A stretch of 18,574 nt of DNA, from contig CAZPAH010000052.1 of the NCBI GenBank assembly GCA_964584495.1, positions 1 through 18,574 of the forward strand. Reading direction: 5' to 3'. Below, in pieces: positions 1 to 7,695 of the stretch (its first letter is position 1; every line of letters starts with the position of its first letter). This DNA comes from CAZPAH01 sp964584495. Its GTDB lineage: Bacteria > Krumholzibacteriota > Krumholzibacteriia > Krumholzibacteriales > Krumholzibacteriaceae. The notes under the pieces are model-generated. The model was not told where the DNA came from and did no database searches. It saw nothing but the letters and a program-made list of their open reading frames with translations. Made by a program: the position numbers and the translations under genes.

Positions 1-2345
1 CAGTAAACCCGGATGAAATTCCTCCCACTCTCGGCCCCCGCCACGACAAATACCGACTCGACCCGCAACCCCGATTCCCTGGTAGCCTCCTGGCCGTCGC
101 CGCTTATCACGGTAACATCCCACAGCCCCTCGACCAGCAGATCCTCCCTGAAGAACGCCCTGATGCGGTTCTCTCCCAGCCAGTAGCAGCTATCCGCGTA
201 CAGTTCGGTGCCGTTCATGGAGAGACGGCAGTCTGCCCCGTACATGAAATTCGAGCCTGTGATCTCGAGAACGAATTCGCCGCCGATCTTTACGAGCGTA
301 TCGGGAAGGACGGAGGTTATCCCGGGATGCCAGACGCCCCCTCGGAAGCGCGCGGACGAGGACGTTATCGAGGTGATCAGCACCGGTGTGACCTCTCCCC
401 CGTTGCTCCTGCTGGAGGGATTCGTCGTCGCGGTGAAGGACGTGTTGCCGGAGCTGCCCGGAAAAGGATCTCCGGCGTCGCCCGAGTTCCCTCCCGAGTA
501 CGTCGGTAGAAGAAGGTTCCGGTATCCGTCCGCCTCCTGCACCACCACCCCCCTTGCCTGAACGTTACTGTATCCTCCCGTGTTCCCGAGGTCCGAATAG
601 GCGGTGCTGTTCTCGGCATGGTACACGATCAGCCCCTCACCGTTGAGGTAGCGGTCGAACCCCTCCCTCTCCCTGTGCTCCACCAGGAAATACTCGGCCG
701 GTTCGTTGTCGGGCCTCCATCCGCCGGCATCCTCCTGGAAATCGCAGAAATAATCGATCCCTCCCCCAGTGACGGCGATATTGTCTATGTTGAGTGTCCA
801 TCCGGCGGGCGAATCGAACCTTCCATCCTCGTCGCTCACGTTGAAATCCGATCTGAAAAGAAACCGCACGGTAAATTCTCCGGGTGATCCGTGCAGGTAT
901 TGACCGAGATCGATCGACTCGTTGAGGCCGGGCACCAGCCCCGTGTAGACCGCAGCCGTATCGCTGCCCCACCGTGATTCGATAATCGTGTAGACGAAAT
1001 CGTATCCCTCCTCGATATCCAGGGAGATCCCGTACTGTAGGAGGCACGGGGTCGACCCGTCGGTCTGAAAGTCGCGGATCATCGATTCGTTCCAGTCGTT
1101 GCCGTAACCCGCTCCGTCCGGCCATCCCCTGCCGGACGCTTCGGCCTCGTCATACTGGCATATCATCGCGTACTCGCTGCCGGCAATATAATCGGTCCTG
1201 CGGAAACGCCTCGTGGGAAGCGGAATCCGAACCACCGAATGGCTCTCTATCACTGGCTCGAGATCGACCGCCGTTTCGCGCCAGTCGATCTCGAGGGCAT
1301 CGACCCATCCGAGCTGATCCTTGGACCATCCGCATGGATGGGCGGGGGAGCTTGGAGTGTTCCAGTTACCGTTGCCCATCAGTCCCCAGTGCCCGATACC
1401 GCTGCCGCCTCCGTTCGAGTCGTAGAGATCCGGAAGACCCAGCGTATGGCCCATCTCGTGGCAGAAGACACCTATCTCGATCATACCGGAACCGCAGGAG
1501 CGGGACGGCGCTATGATGTAATCCTCTATCTTGATAAAACCGCCACCGGCCGCCGGATCGTTCGTAGAAAGGGGGTCGCCGTCCTCGTTCCAGAAGCTGT
1601 AGCTCCAGGAATGGGACCACATGTGGAGCCCCCCCGAGCATTCGGCGCCCTGCGTGGCATGCACCACTACAAGGACATCGACAAACCCGTCGTCGTCACC
1701 CGAGTTGGGTATTCCGTCGGGTCCGTCGTTATCGAATTCTCCGAAGTCGACACCCCCGTCGAGAGCCTCGACGATCTCCTCGATCATTACCCCGGTTCTG
1801 GATACTCCCGGTACGAGACCCATAGCCAATCCGCCGGTATAATAATCTTCCGTGCCCGGAAGCTGAATCCGGTCGAACACGGTGCCGGAGACCGCGAATC
1901 TGCCCGAGGAGGCCTCGTCGAAATAATCGCTCATCGTTCCGGGCGACCACGGCCCGTCAAACAGCTCTCTCTGGAGATTTGAGATGGAGAAGTCCGGCTC
2001 GGGGCTGTCGCTGTACAGCGATGTCACCACCGGCAGGTATAAAGTTCCGGATACTAGAAGATCGGAAGCCGCGACTCCCTGCGGACCGGCCGGCGCCCCG
2101 ACGCGTCCCATATTCACCGACCCCCTGCCGGTCCAGATATTCCTCGCCGTAAAGGCCCCCTTGTACCTTTTTTTCGATTCGCGGAAACCGCCCGGCATCG
2201 GCCCCCCGTCTCTCGGCGAAACGGCATGGGCCCGATCGGGACATGACTGGGAGAGAACAAGCGCAAGGAAAACCGGCAGGAGCAATCTGCATCCGGTTTT
2301 TATCCCCGGCTGGTTGAGCTTTCTCAAAATCGCACCATGAATCAT
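1..2345 (-). CDS. Secreted M6-family (immune inhibitor A-like) zinc metallopeptidase, C-terminus cut by window edge
   Basis: This open frame reaches the left edge without a stop, giving 781 codons. The N-terminus (about residues 1-41, basic, then RLLLPVFLALVL, ending AHA) is a Sec signal peptide. An M6-like GTMSDYFDEASSGRF segment and an acidic calcium-type stretch (FDNDGPDGIPNSGDDDGFVD) precede the zinc motif HEMGHTLGLPDLYD, with H296, E297 and H300. GLIVYHAEN, near residue 570, is the usual M6 GLLIWH-type segment. Residues about 675-760 look like an IPT/TIG beta-sandwich (ITSVLPD...FVLEITGSNF). By family this is an exported endopeptidase degrading extracellular protein. The ATG at 2345-2343 overlaps the stop of the upstream lipoprotein as ATGA, and no strong Shine-Dalgarno lies before it, so translational coupling is likely. 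Any C-terminal anchor or sorting tail lies outside the window. I checked the frame by hand over much of its length and found no break. Confidence 0.9.
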   Translation of the reverse strand, partial: MIHGAILRKLNQPGIKTGCRLLLPVFLALVLSQSCPDRAHAVSPRDGGPMPGGFRESKKRYKGAFTARNIWTGRGSVNMGRVGAPAGPQGVAASDLLVSGTLYLPVVTSLYSDSPEPDFSISNLQRELFDGPWSPGTMSDYFDEASSGRFAVSGTVFDRIQLPGTEDYYTGGLAMGLVPGVSRTGVMIEEIVEALDGGVDFGEFDNDGPDGIPNSGDDDGFVDVLVVVHATQGAECSGGLHMWSHSWSYSFWNEDGDPLSTNDPAAGGGFIKIEDYIIAPSRSCGSGMIEIGVFCHEMGHTLGLPDLYDSNGGGSGIGHWGLMGNGNWNTPSSPAHPCGWSKDQLGWVDALEIDWRETAVDLEPVIESHSVVRIPLPTRRFRRTDYIAGSEYAMICQYDEAEASGRGWPDGAGYGNDWNESMIRDFQTDGSTPCLLQYGISLDIEEGYDFVYTIIESRWGSDTAAVYTGLVPGLNESIDLGQYLHGSPGEFTVRFLFRSDFNVSDEDGRFDSPAGWTLNIDNIAVTGGGIDYFCDFQEDAGGWRPDNEPAEYFLVEHREREGFDRYLNGEGLIVYHAENSTAYSDLGNTGGYSNVQARGVVVQEADGYRNLLLPTYSGGNSGDAGDPFPGSSGNTSFTATTNPSSRSNGGEVTPVLITSITSSSARFRGGVWHPGITSVLPDTLVKIGGEFVLEITGSNFMYGADCRLSMNGTELYADSCYWLGENRIRAFFREDLLVEGLWDVTVISGDGQEATRESGLRVESVFVVAGAESGRNFIRVY

Positions 2346-2902
2346 TTTTCCGGATTGACCACGGCTTTGTATGCGGATGCCCTGATCCTCGGAAAATCTT
2401 CCTTGCATTCGGCCACGCCGATGAAATTACCGTCATTAGAGGCCATCAGGGAGAACTCGGCGTTCTTCAGCGTCTTCGTCGTCCTGAAGATGAAGGTATG
2501 CAGCAGGAATTTGGGGCCCGAGGGACACGGCTGGAACGTCTCGCTTATCCCGTTCTCGATGAATCCCATCGACATAACCCTGTCCGTGTTGTACTTGTCG
2601 ATCTCGATTTCGACCCCCTCCGGAAGCACGAGCCTCCACTCGACCGACGCGATCTGCATAATTTCCGGGAACTGGAGATAGAGGTAGCCGGTAAACTCCT
2701 TCTGGTCCTTCTTCAGGGTGATCGTCCTCTCGGTGCCCTCCTCGTTGAAGAAGAGTCCGAAGCTGACATCCTGCGCTACGTAGGAAATCGGTTTTTCCTC
2801 GGCTTTCTCTTCGGTCGCTTTCTCCTTCTTGGAGCAGGATAGAATGAGGGCGGTACAGGCGATAGGGATGAGAACGGCCTTGGGCCACCTTCTGGAAACC
2901 AT
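2342..2902 (-). CDS. Small lipoprotein of unknown function, cohesin-like beta domain
   Basis: The protein has 186 residues from the ATG at 2902. That start is preferred over the ATG at 2983 because GGAGG sits at 2913-2909 with a 6-base spacer and the protein then begins directly with a signal sequence (MVSRRWPKAVLIPIACTALI). A lipobox-like ILSC gives lipidated Cys23, followed by a Lys/Glu-rich linker (SKKEKATEEKAEEK). The rest is beta-rich, with segments such as ASVEWRLVLPEGVEIEI and GNFIGVAECKEDFP that resemble cohesin-like sandwich domains of secreted proteins in FCB-type bacteria; this is resemblance only. No catalytic motif is seen. It is the first gene of a two-gene unit with the M6 peptidase (ATGA overlap), so a role as its surface partner, anchor or inhibitor is possible but unproven. 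Confidence 0.75.
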   Translation of the reverse strand: MVSRRWPKAVLIPIACTALILSCSKKEKATEEKAEEKPISYVAQDVSFGLFFNEEGTERTITLKKDQKEFTGYLYLQFPEIMQIASVEWRLVLPEGVEIEIDKYNTDRVMSMGFIENGISETFQPCPSGPKFLLHTFIFRTTKTLKNAEFSLMASNDGNFIGVAECKEDFPRIRASAYKAVVNPEK

Positions 2903-2908
2903 GGTACA

Positions 2909-2913
2909 CCTCC
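2909..2913 (-). promoter_or_regulatory. Shine-Dalgarno that fixes the lipoprotein start
   Basis: GGAGG is read on the minus strand, six bases before the ATG at 2902. It supports the shorter lipoprotein rather than a 27-residue N-terminal extension, which would place non-signal residues before the signal peptide and overlap the predicted promoter. Confidence 0.8.
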
Positions 2914-2965
2914 ACATTAAAATGTATAATTCACGCCGAAACCTCAAGGTACTTCGATAATCGAA

Positions 2966-2994
2966 ATAATATACGGATACCAATCAATTTACAA
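2966..2994 (-). promoter_or_regulatory. Predicted sigma70-type promoter for lipoprotein-M6 peptidase unit
   Basis: On the minus strand the -35 TTGTAA (2994-2989) and the -10 TATTAT (2971-2966) are separated by exactly 17 bases. Matches to consensus are 4/6 and 5/6. A start near 2959 would give a leader of about 57 bases to the ATG at 2902. The surrounding DNA is clearly AT-rich compared with the coding regions. Confidence 0.5.
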
Positions 2995-3015
2995 ACGATT
3001 TCGATGATATTCCAT

Positions 3016-3044
3016 TTGACCGCAGGTTTTTCATCGCCTAGTAT
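3016..3044 (+). promoter_or_regulatory. Predicted sigma70-type promoter for carboxyltransferase-mutase-epimerase operon
   Basis: The -35 TTGACC (3016-3021) and the -10 TAGTAT (3039-3044) are separated by exactly 17 bases. Matches are 5/6 and 4/6. Transcription would start near 3051, leaving a leader of about 60 bases before the TTG start at 3111. The upstream in-frame ATG at 3054 would lie almost at the 5' end of the RNA with no ribosome site, which favours the TTG. Confidence 0.55.
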
Positions 3045-3098
3045 TAACTGATCTTGAAGTACCTGCAACGTCAAGGGATCTTACGAGTCGTCCCACGT

Positions 3099-3104
3099 GG
3101 AGGA
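3099..3104 (+). promoter_or_regulatory. Shine-Dalgarno supporting a TTG start at 3111
   Basis: GGAGGA is followed by a 6-base spacer (ACCGAT) and then TTG in the frame of the carboxyltransferase. No comparable site precedes the ATG at 3054. Confidence 0.75.
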
Positions 3105-3110
3105 ACCGAT

Positions 3111-4664
3111 TTGAAATCAAAAAAGAAGAAATTCGACGTGCTCGCCGAAAAGCGCGATCAAGCGCTTATGGGAGGCGGAAGACCGAGAATCGAGAAGATA
3201 CATGAATCAGGCAGGCTTACGGCCAGGGAGCGGATACACCTGCTGTTCGACGAGGGCACTTTCCAGGAGATGGGTGTCTTCGTCACCCATAGATCGACCT
3301 GGCCCGGGATGTCCGACAAGAAGCTCGTAGGGGACGGCGTGGTTTGCGGCCAGGGGCTTGTAAATGGAAGAACCACATTTGGTTTTGCGCAGGACTTCAC
3401 GGTTTTTGGAGGCTCTTTGAGCGAGTCGAACGCCGGCAAGATAATAAGGCTTCAGGATATGGCCCTCGAGAACGGCGCCCCCATCGTCGGAATATCCGAC
3501 AGCGGCGGGGCCCGGATACAGGAGGGGGTCGCCTCGCTCGCCGGGTACGCCTCCATTTTCCTGAGGAATACCCTCTCATCGGGTGTCATACCGCAGATCT
3601 CGGCCATAATGGGTCCCAGCGCGGGAGGAGCGGTCTACTCGCCCGCCCTTACTGATTTCATACTGATGGTGGATAAAACAAGCCATATGTTCATCACCGG
3701 GCCGAACGTCATCAAGAAGGTGACCCACGAGAATGTCACGCAGGAGGAGCTCGGCGGCGCATTGACGCACAACACGAAGAGCGGCGTTGCCCACTTCATG
3801 GCGGGCGACGACGAGGAATGCATCGAGATGATCAAGACTCTGCTTTCGTACATCCCTCAGAACAACCTGGAAGATCCGCCGTACCTGCCCCCTTCCGACG
3901 ATCCTGGCCGGAGGGAACAGTCGCTCAACGAGATCGTTCCCGACGACTCGAGGGCTCCCTACGATATAAAAGACGTGATTCACCTCATAGTCGACGACGG
4001 AGAGTTCTTCGAGGTTCAGAAGCTCCACAGTCTCAATATCGTCGTGGGGTTCTCGAGGCTCAACGGGCACGTCGTCGGGATCGTGGCAAATCAGCCGAAC
4101 CATCTCGCCGGCGTCCTCGATATCGAGAGCTCGATCAAGGGTGCCCGCTTCGTGCGTTTCTGCGACGCGTTCAACATACCGCTCCTTACTTTCGAGGATG
4201 TTCCCGGTTTTCTGCCGGGCACCGATCAGGAATGGAACGGGATCATCAAGCACGGCGCCAAGCTCATCTTCGCATACTGCGAAGCCACCGTCCCCAAGAT
4301 GACGGTCGTCACGAGAAAGGCCTACGGCGGCGCGTACTGCGTTATGTCCAGCAAGCATATCAGGTCCGACTACAACATCGCCTGGCCGACCGCCGAGCTG
4401 GCCGTCATGGGGGCAGAAGGCGCCGCGAACATCCTCTACAGAAAAGAGATCAAGGCTTCGAAGAATCCCGATAAGGAGAGGCAGAAACGGATCGACGAGT
4501 ACGGTGACGCCTTCGAGAATCCATATGTGGCCGCCGGCCTAGGTTATCTTGACGACGTCATCATGCCCGAGACCACGAGGCCGATGATCATCTTCGCCCT
4601 GGAGACCCTGCTGAACAAGAGGCAGCAGCTTCCGCCCAAGAAGCACGGCAACATTCCCCTGTAG
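3111..4664 (+). CDS. pccB: Acyl-CoA carboxylase carboxyltransferase (beta) subunit, propionyl-CoA carboxylase/MmdA family
   Basis: The protein has 517 residues from the TTG, the normal length for PccB/MmdA. The N-terminal pattern EKRDQALMGGG...RLTARERIHLLFDEGTF is typical of the family. GPSAGGAVYSPALTD and the later RKAYGGAY and AWPTAELAVMGAEGA segments are the two oxyanion-hole regions of the crotonase-fold halves. The enzyme moves carboxylate from biotin to an acyl-CoA; with a mutase and an epimerase directly downstream, propionyl-CoA is the likely substrate. The residue that follows GGAY, known in PccB enzymes as an Asp specificity position, is Cys410 here, so substrate choice cannot be read from it. 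Biotin carboxylase and biotin carrier are not in the window. A decarboxylase-type role (MmdA) cannot be excluded by sequence alone. The mutase gene starts 15 bases after the stop, behind its own GGAGGT. Confidence 0.92.
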   Translation: MKSKKKKFDVLAEKRDQALMGGGRPRIEKIHESGRLTARERIHLLFDEGTFQEMGVFVTHRSTWPGMSDKKLVGDGVVCGQGLVNGRTTFGFAQDFTVFGGSLSESNAGKIIRLQDMALENGAPIVGISDSGGARIQEGVASLAGYASIFLRNTLSSGVIPQISAIMGPSAGGAVYSPALTDFILMVDKTSHMFITGPNVIKKVTHENVTQEELGGALTHNTKSGVAHFMAGDDEECIEMIKTLLSYIPQNNLEDPPYLPPSDDPGRREQSLNEIVPDDSRAPYDIKDVIHLIVDDGEFFEVQKLHSLNIVVGFSRLNGHVVGIVANQPNHLAGVLDIESSIKGARFVRFCDAFNIPLLTFEDVPGFLPGTDQEWNGIIKHGAKLIFAYCEATVPKMTVVTRKAYGGAYCVMSSKHIRSDYNIAWPTAELAVMGAEGAANILYRKEIKASKNPDKERQKRIDEYGDAFENPYVAAGLGYLDDVIMPETTRPMIIFALETLLNKRQQLPPKKHGNIPL

Positions 4665-4679
4665 ATACTGGAGGTCACG

Positions 4680-6350
4680 ATGCCGGAGGACAGCAATCTT
4701 TCGGGTCCGATAGCCGAGTGGTACGAGAAGATCTACCGCCCCTTCAAGGAAAAGGGCGGCGAGCGGAAGGATCGTTTCGCGACAACGTCGCAGATCGAGA
4801 TCAAGCCGGTGTACACGCGGTCCGACGCCCCGCCGGATAAGGACCCCGAGAAACTGGGATTACCGGGCTCACCCCCATTTACCAGGGGCATCTACCCGAC
4901 GATGTACCGCGGCAGGCTCTGGACAATGAGACAGTATGCCGGTTTCGGCTCGGCCCAGGAAACGAACGAACGCTTCCGGTACCTTTTGGACCAGGGGCAG
5001 ACGGGCCTTTCCGTCGCCTTCGACCTGCCCACGCAGATGGGATACGATTCGGATCACAGGATGGCCCAGGGAGAGGTCGGCAGGGTCGGTGTCGCCATCG
5101 ACACCCTCGACGATTTCAAGACGCTTATGAGCGGCATACCTCTCGACAGGGTGAGCACGTCGATGACGATCAACGCGACGGCTGCGATACTGCTAGCAAT
5201 GTACGCGGCGCTGGCCATGGAGGAGGGAGTGCCGCTCGACAGGATATCGGGAACGGTTCAGAACGATATCCTGAAAGAGTACTACGCCAGGGGAACCTAT
5301 ATATATCCCCCCGCCCCATCGATGAGGATAATAACCGATATCTTTTCCTGGTGCCGTCAGAACGCTCCAAGGTGGAACACGATCAGCATAAGCGGCTACC
5401 ACATACGCGAGGCGGGATCCACCGCCGTCCAGGAGATAGCCTTCACCCTCGCCGACGCCGTCGAATATATCAAGGCGGCGGTCAATGCCGGGCTGAACAT
5501 CGACGAATTCGCCCCGAGACTCTCGTTCTTCTTCTGCGTCCACAACAATATTTTCGAGGAAGTCGCAAAATTCAGGGCGGCAAGACGCATATACGCCAAC
5601 CTTATGAAGGAACGTTTCGGGGCGGCGAAAACAAAATCGTGCCTGCTGCGCTTCCACACCCAGACGGCCGGCTGCTCGCTGACCGCCCAGCAGGTGGAGA
5701 ACAATGTCATAAGGGTCGCCATGCAGACCCTCGCGGCGGTTCTGGGAGGCACGCAGTCCCTCCATACCAACTCGAAGGATGAGGCCCTGAGCCTGCCCTC
5801 CCGGGAGTCGGCCCTCACGGCGCTGAGGACCCAGCAGATCATCGCAGAGGAATCGGGGGCGTGCGAGACTATCGATCCCCTGGGCGGCAGCTATTTTATC
5901 GAGAAGATGACCGACGAGATCGAGGAGAAGGTGCTCGAGTTGATGACCAGGATAGAGGAGACGGGAGGCATGATCAAGGCGATCGAGAACCGGCTTCCCC
6001 AGAAGGAGATCGAAAGAAGCGCATACAGTTACCAGAAAAACGTCGAATCGGGTGAAATCGTGGTGGTGGGGGTCAACAAGTATACCGGCGAGGGCGGTAT
6101 GCGGCAGGATGGATTCAGGATCGATCCCCTTATCGAGAAACGGCACGTCGAGCGCCTGGCGGGCTTCAAGAAGGGACGTGACCGGGGCCGCGTATCAAAA
6201 CTCCTTTCGGGCGTCGAGGAAACCTCGCGGAGCGACGGAAATCTCATGCCCGCGATTATAGATGCCGTCAGAGGAGGGTGCACTCTGGGCGAAATCTCCT
6301 CGACGATGGAAAAGGTGTTCGGAAGGTACCGGCCGGAAACGACCGTTTGA
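4680..6350 (+). CDS. mcmA: Methylmalonyl-CoA mutase large (catalytic) subunit, MCM-type active site
   Basis: The 556-residue protein is the TIM-barrel catalytic part only, with no cobalamin-binding domain, so it must pair with a separate small subunit. Family segments include RGIYPTMYRGRLWTMRQYAGFG, GLSVAFDLPTQMGYDSDH, ISISGYHIREAG and LGGTQSLHTNS. The residues matching P. shermanii MCM Tyr89, Arg207 and His244 are Tyr86 (RQYAGF), Arg204 (YYARGTY) and His241 (SGYH), the pattern expected for true methylmalonyl-CoA to succinyl-CoA isomerisation. GGAGGT at 4670-4675 precedes the ATG. It lies between the carboxyltransferase and the epimerase, completing a propionate-to-succinyl-CoA unit apart from biotin carboxylase/BCCP and the B12 subunit. 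The only B12 subunit in the window is in the converging operon. Confidence 0.93.
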   Translation: MPEDSNLSGPIAEWYEKIYRPFKEKGGERKDRFATTSQIEIKPVYTRSDAPPDKDPEKLGLPGSPPFTRGIYPTMYRGRLWTMRQYAGFGSAQETNERFRYLLDQGQTGLSVAFDLPTQMGYDSDHRMAQGEVGRVGVAIDTLDDFKTLMSGIPLDRVSTSMTINATAAILLAMYAALAMEEGVPLDRISGTVQNDILKEYYARGTYIYPPAPSMRIITDIFSWCRQNAPRWNTISISGYHIREAGSTAVQEIAFTLADAVEYIKAAVNAGLNIDEFAPRLSFFFCVHNNIFEEVAKFRAARRIYANLMKERFGAAKTKSCLLRFHTQTAGCSLTAQQVENNVIRVAMQTLAAVLGGTQSLHTNSKDEALSLPSRESALTALRTQQIIAEESGACETIDPLGGSYFIEKMTDEIEEKVLELMTRIEETGGMIKAIENRLPQKEIERSAYSYQKNVESGEIVVVGVNKYTGEGGMRQDGFRIDPLIEKRHVERLAGFKKGRDRGRVSKLLSGVEETSRSDGNLMPAIIDAVRGGCTLGEISSTMEKVFGRYRPETTV

Positions 6351-6360
6351 ATATGAACGA

Positions 6361-6365
6361 GGAGG
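6361..6365 (+). promoter_or_regulatory. Shine-Dalgarno that fixes the epimerase start
   Basis: GGAGG lies seven bases before the ATG at 6373. It rejects the in-frame ATG at 6262, which would be inside the mutase gene and add 37 residues with no family similarity. Confidence 0.75.
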
Positions 6366-6372
6366 TTGGTTG

Positions 6373-6783
6373 ATGCCGGACAGGCTGGGAAAGCTCTCCC
6401 ATATCGGAATCGCCGTCAAGGATCTCGAGGCGGCCAAGAGGATCTATGTCGATAATCTGGGATTCACCCTCCTGGAAGAGAAGGAGCTTCCCGACAGGGG
6501 ACTGCGCGTCGCGTTTATCGATACGGGAAACACGACGATAGAGCTTCTCGAGGGGACACGTGAAGACAGCGCCGTCTCCCGGTTCATATCCAAGAGGGGG
6601 ACGGGGATCCACCATCTCTGCTTCAAGGTTTCAGGCATAGGGCGGGTCATGAAAGAGCTCGCCGGCGAAGGGCTGAGGCTGATAGACGCCGAGCCGCGCC
6701 CCGGCGCCGAAGGGCACCTGGTAGCCTTCCTGCATCCCGGCTCCGCCGAAGGAGTCCTTATCGAGCTGGAAGAGACCGATTGA
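6373..6783 (+). CDS. mce: Methylmalonyl-CoA epimerase
   Basis: The protein has 136 residues, the usual length of the family, with a vicinal-oxygen-chelate fold made of two beta-alpha-beta-beta-beta halves. LSHIGIAVKDLEAAKRIY supplies the first metal His, GTGIHHLCFKV the second-half His, and LIELEE at the C-terminus the metal Glu. It interconverts (S)- and (R)-methylmalonyl-CoA, which links carboxylation to the mutase. It is the last gene of the plus operon: the ATG lies 22 bases after the mutase stop, and its stop is six bases from the stop of the converging dehydrogenase gene. Confidence 0.93.
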   Translation: MPDRLGKLSHIGIAVKDLEAAKRIYVDNLGFTLLEEKELPDRGLRVAFIDTGNTTIELLEGTREDSAVSRFISKRGTGIHHLCFKVSGIGRVMKELAGEGLRLIDAEPRPGAEGHLVAFLHPGSAEGVLIELEETD

Positions 6784-6789
6784 CGCCGG

Positions 6790-7641
6790 TCATTCGTACT
6801 CGTAGAATCCCCTGCCGGTCTTCCTCCCCAGATATCCAGCCTCGACCTTCTTTATCAGCAACGGGCAGGGACGGTACTTGGGATCGCCGAGCCCGTTTTG
6901 AAGCACCCTCAATATATTCAGGCAGATGTCCAATCCGATCAGATCGGCCAAGGCCAGGGGCCCCATGGGATGGGCCATCCCGAGTTTCATTACCCCGTCT
7001 ATCGCCTCCGCCGTAGCGACACCTTCCATCAAACAGTAGCACGCCTCGTTGATCATCGGCATCAGGACCCTGTTTGAGATGAAGCCTGGGTAGTCGTTCA
7101 CCTCAATGGGGGTCTTTCCGAGCCTTTCGCTGAGCTCCATGACGATCCCGGTGGTCGCATCGTCGGTGGCCAGGCCGCGGATCACCTCGACCAGCTTCAT
7201 GACCGGTACCGGATTCATGAAGTGCATCCCTATGAACTTCGAAGCCCGCGACGTCGAGGCGCCCAGGGCCGTAATCGAGATCGAAGACGTGTTTGTGGCG
7301 AATATGACCTCATCACCGCAGATCCCGTCGAGCTCCCGGAATATCTTCTCCTTGGTATGGAAATCCTCGAATACCGCCTCGACGACGAGATCGGCTTTTC
7401 CCGCGTCCTCTAGCTCGATCGAGGTTTCGATGCACCCCAGTATCTCTTCCATATCTCCCTCGCCGATCTTCTCCTTCTTGACCATGCGCGAGAGGCTCTT
7501 CTCGATCGCGGTCATTCCCCTGTCGAGAAATATCTGCTTGATATCGATCATCGTCACATCGAATCCGCTGGATGCGAAAACCTGCACGATTCCGTTTCCC
7601 ATCGTGCCGGCTCCGATTACAGCGACCTTCTCTATTGCCAT
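6790..7641 (-). CDS. hbd: 3-hydroxybutyryl-CoA dehydrogenase
   Basis: The 283-residue protein matches the length of single-domain-pair bacterial Hbd. The N-terminal Rossmann motif is VIGAGTMGNG (residues 8-17), with Asp33 (MIDI) at the nucleotide-ribose position. TNTSSISI supplies Ser119, GMHFMNPVPVMKLVEV supplies catalytic His140 and Glu152, and ends of the C-terminal helical domain include DYPGFISNRVL and GRKTGRGFYEYE. It oxidises 3-hydroxybutyryl-CoA to acetoacetyl-CoA with NAD(P), or runs in reverse. AAGGAG precedes the ATG. The gene is the last of the minus operon, 54 bases after the thiolase, its natural metabolic partner. Crotonase and acyl-CoA dehydrogenase are not nearby. Confidence 0.93.
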   Translation of the reverse strand: MAIEKVAVIGAGTMGNGIVQVFASSGFDVTMIDIKQIFLDRGMTAIEKSLSRMVKKEKIGEGDMEEILGCIETSIELEDAGKADLVVEAVFEDFHTKEKIFRELDGICGDEVIFATNTSSISITALGASTSRASKFIGMHFMNPVPVMKLVEVIRGLATDDATTGIVMELSERLGKTPIEVNDYPGFISNRVLMPMINEACYCLMEGVATAEAIDGVMKLGMAHPMGPLALADLIGLDICLNILRVLQNGLGDPKYRPCPLLIKKVEAGYLGRKTGRGFYEYE

Positions 7642-7695
7642 CGCGTACTCCTTTGATTGACAAAAGGCATAACGGTTTCTTCCAGGGCGGGCCCT

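Noticed and set aside
1239..1982. A 247-codon plus-strand open frame within the M6 peptidase
   Set aside because: The opposite strand encodes HEMGHTLGLPDLYD and other M6 segments in one uninterrupted frame, so the plus frame is a shadow.
3054..3113. ATG at 3054 as the carboxyltransferase start
   Set aside because: There is no ribosome site, it lies nearly at the predicted transcription start, and the added 19 residues do not look like the family; TTG at 3111 has GGAGGA six bases upstream.
6774..6791. GACCG/CGGTC stem between the converging operons as a bidirectional terminator
   Set aside because: Only a 5-bp stem with an 8-base loop and no T-run on either strand.
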